A stretch of 14,023 nt of DNA from Planctomycetota bacterium. Its GTDB lineage: Bacteria > Planctomycetota > Planctomycetia > Pirellulales > Pirellulaceae. Numbering within the stretch: the stretch's first letter is position 1; each line of letters starts with the position of its first letter. The notes beneath the pieces are model-generated. The model worked only from the letters and a program-made list of their open reading frames with translations. It made no database searches and was not told where the DNA came from. Below are positions 13,985 through 14,023 of this stretch, piece by piece. The position numbers were made by a program, and so were the translations under genes. Location of the stretch: the NCBI GenBank assembly GCA_026692885.1, contig JAPLNJ010000964.1:1-14023 (forward strand), read 5' to 3'.

Positions 13985-14023
13985 AGCCACAAATCAGCCC
14001 AGGGCAGAGCGGAGCGGCGTAGC

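Larger units (their letters stand above)
13558..14023. other. Region without a convincing gene
   Basis: About 465 bp after the plus-strand surface protein. It contains a possible HicB-like antitoxin fragment on the minus strand (13711-13785) and a copy of hairpin repeat B (13947-13984). The last bases (AGCCCAGGGCAGAGCGGAGC and on) look like the beginning of another GC-rich planctomycete intergenic repeat cut by the window edge. No terminator with a T-run is visible after the surface-protein stop. Confidence 0.5.

Noticed and set aside
13671..13990. Two minus-strand frames of 91 and 70 codons in the right-hand non-coding region
   Set aside because: They run through the hairpin repeat, overlap each other in different frames, and have no recognisable protein content.

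Overview
The window looks like a planctomycete chromosome segment (Pirellulales-like), probably from a draft or metagenome assembly. The base composition is GC-rich. Two large secreted-type proteins end in paired dockerin-like calcium loops followed by a GEGEAV motif, a tail style I know from planctomycete surface proteins. The intergenic DNA carries short dispersed hairpin repeats. The phylum call is an inference from protein style; there is no rRNA or other marker gene here.

Left part (1-2865, all minus strand): a RimI-like GNAT acetyltransferase, a gene-free gap of about 340 bp, an NAD-type malic enzyme, and 6 bp further on the 5' part of a PlsC-like acyltransferase that runs off the window edge. 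Malic enzyme and plsC are probably co-transcribed. Middle (2866-5247): a plus-strand pair, a FabG-like SDR oxidoreductase and a 209-residue protein of unknown function. The second gene begins one codon after the SDR stop, in the same frame, just after a run of ten Gs. Two direct copies of a degenerate repeat of about 63 bp (3066-3128 and 4859-4921) bracket the pair, and the right-hand flank is a dense island of other short repeats. 5248-7639 is a two-gene ABC exporter: an EcsA-like ATPase and a permease of about 12 membrane segments of the 'putative ABC exporter' type.

Right part (7575-13557): two broken-looking modular surface-protein genes face away from each other across a junction near 11711-11811. 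The minus-strand one has six SdrD/Cna-B-like repeats, a VWA-like domain with a MIDAS-type motif, then a frameshift near 8384-8389, an Ig-like domain and two dockerin-like repeats. The plus-strand one has two Calx-beta domains (the second with a 44-residue acidic insert), a DUF11 domain and two dockerin-like repeats. Neither has an N-terminal signal peptide, and both lose their domain homology mid-domain at the junction, so a rearrangement or an assembly chimera is likely. From 13558 to the end there is no convincing gene, only a possible HicB-like remnant and another copy of the hairpin repeat.

Functionally, central carbon metabolism (malate to pyruvate), phospholipid acylation, ribosomal or protein N-acetylation and export sit beside a fast-evolving surface-protein locus. 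The most intriguing parts are the repeat-bracketed SDR/unknown pair and the head-to-head truncated surface genes.
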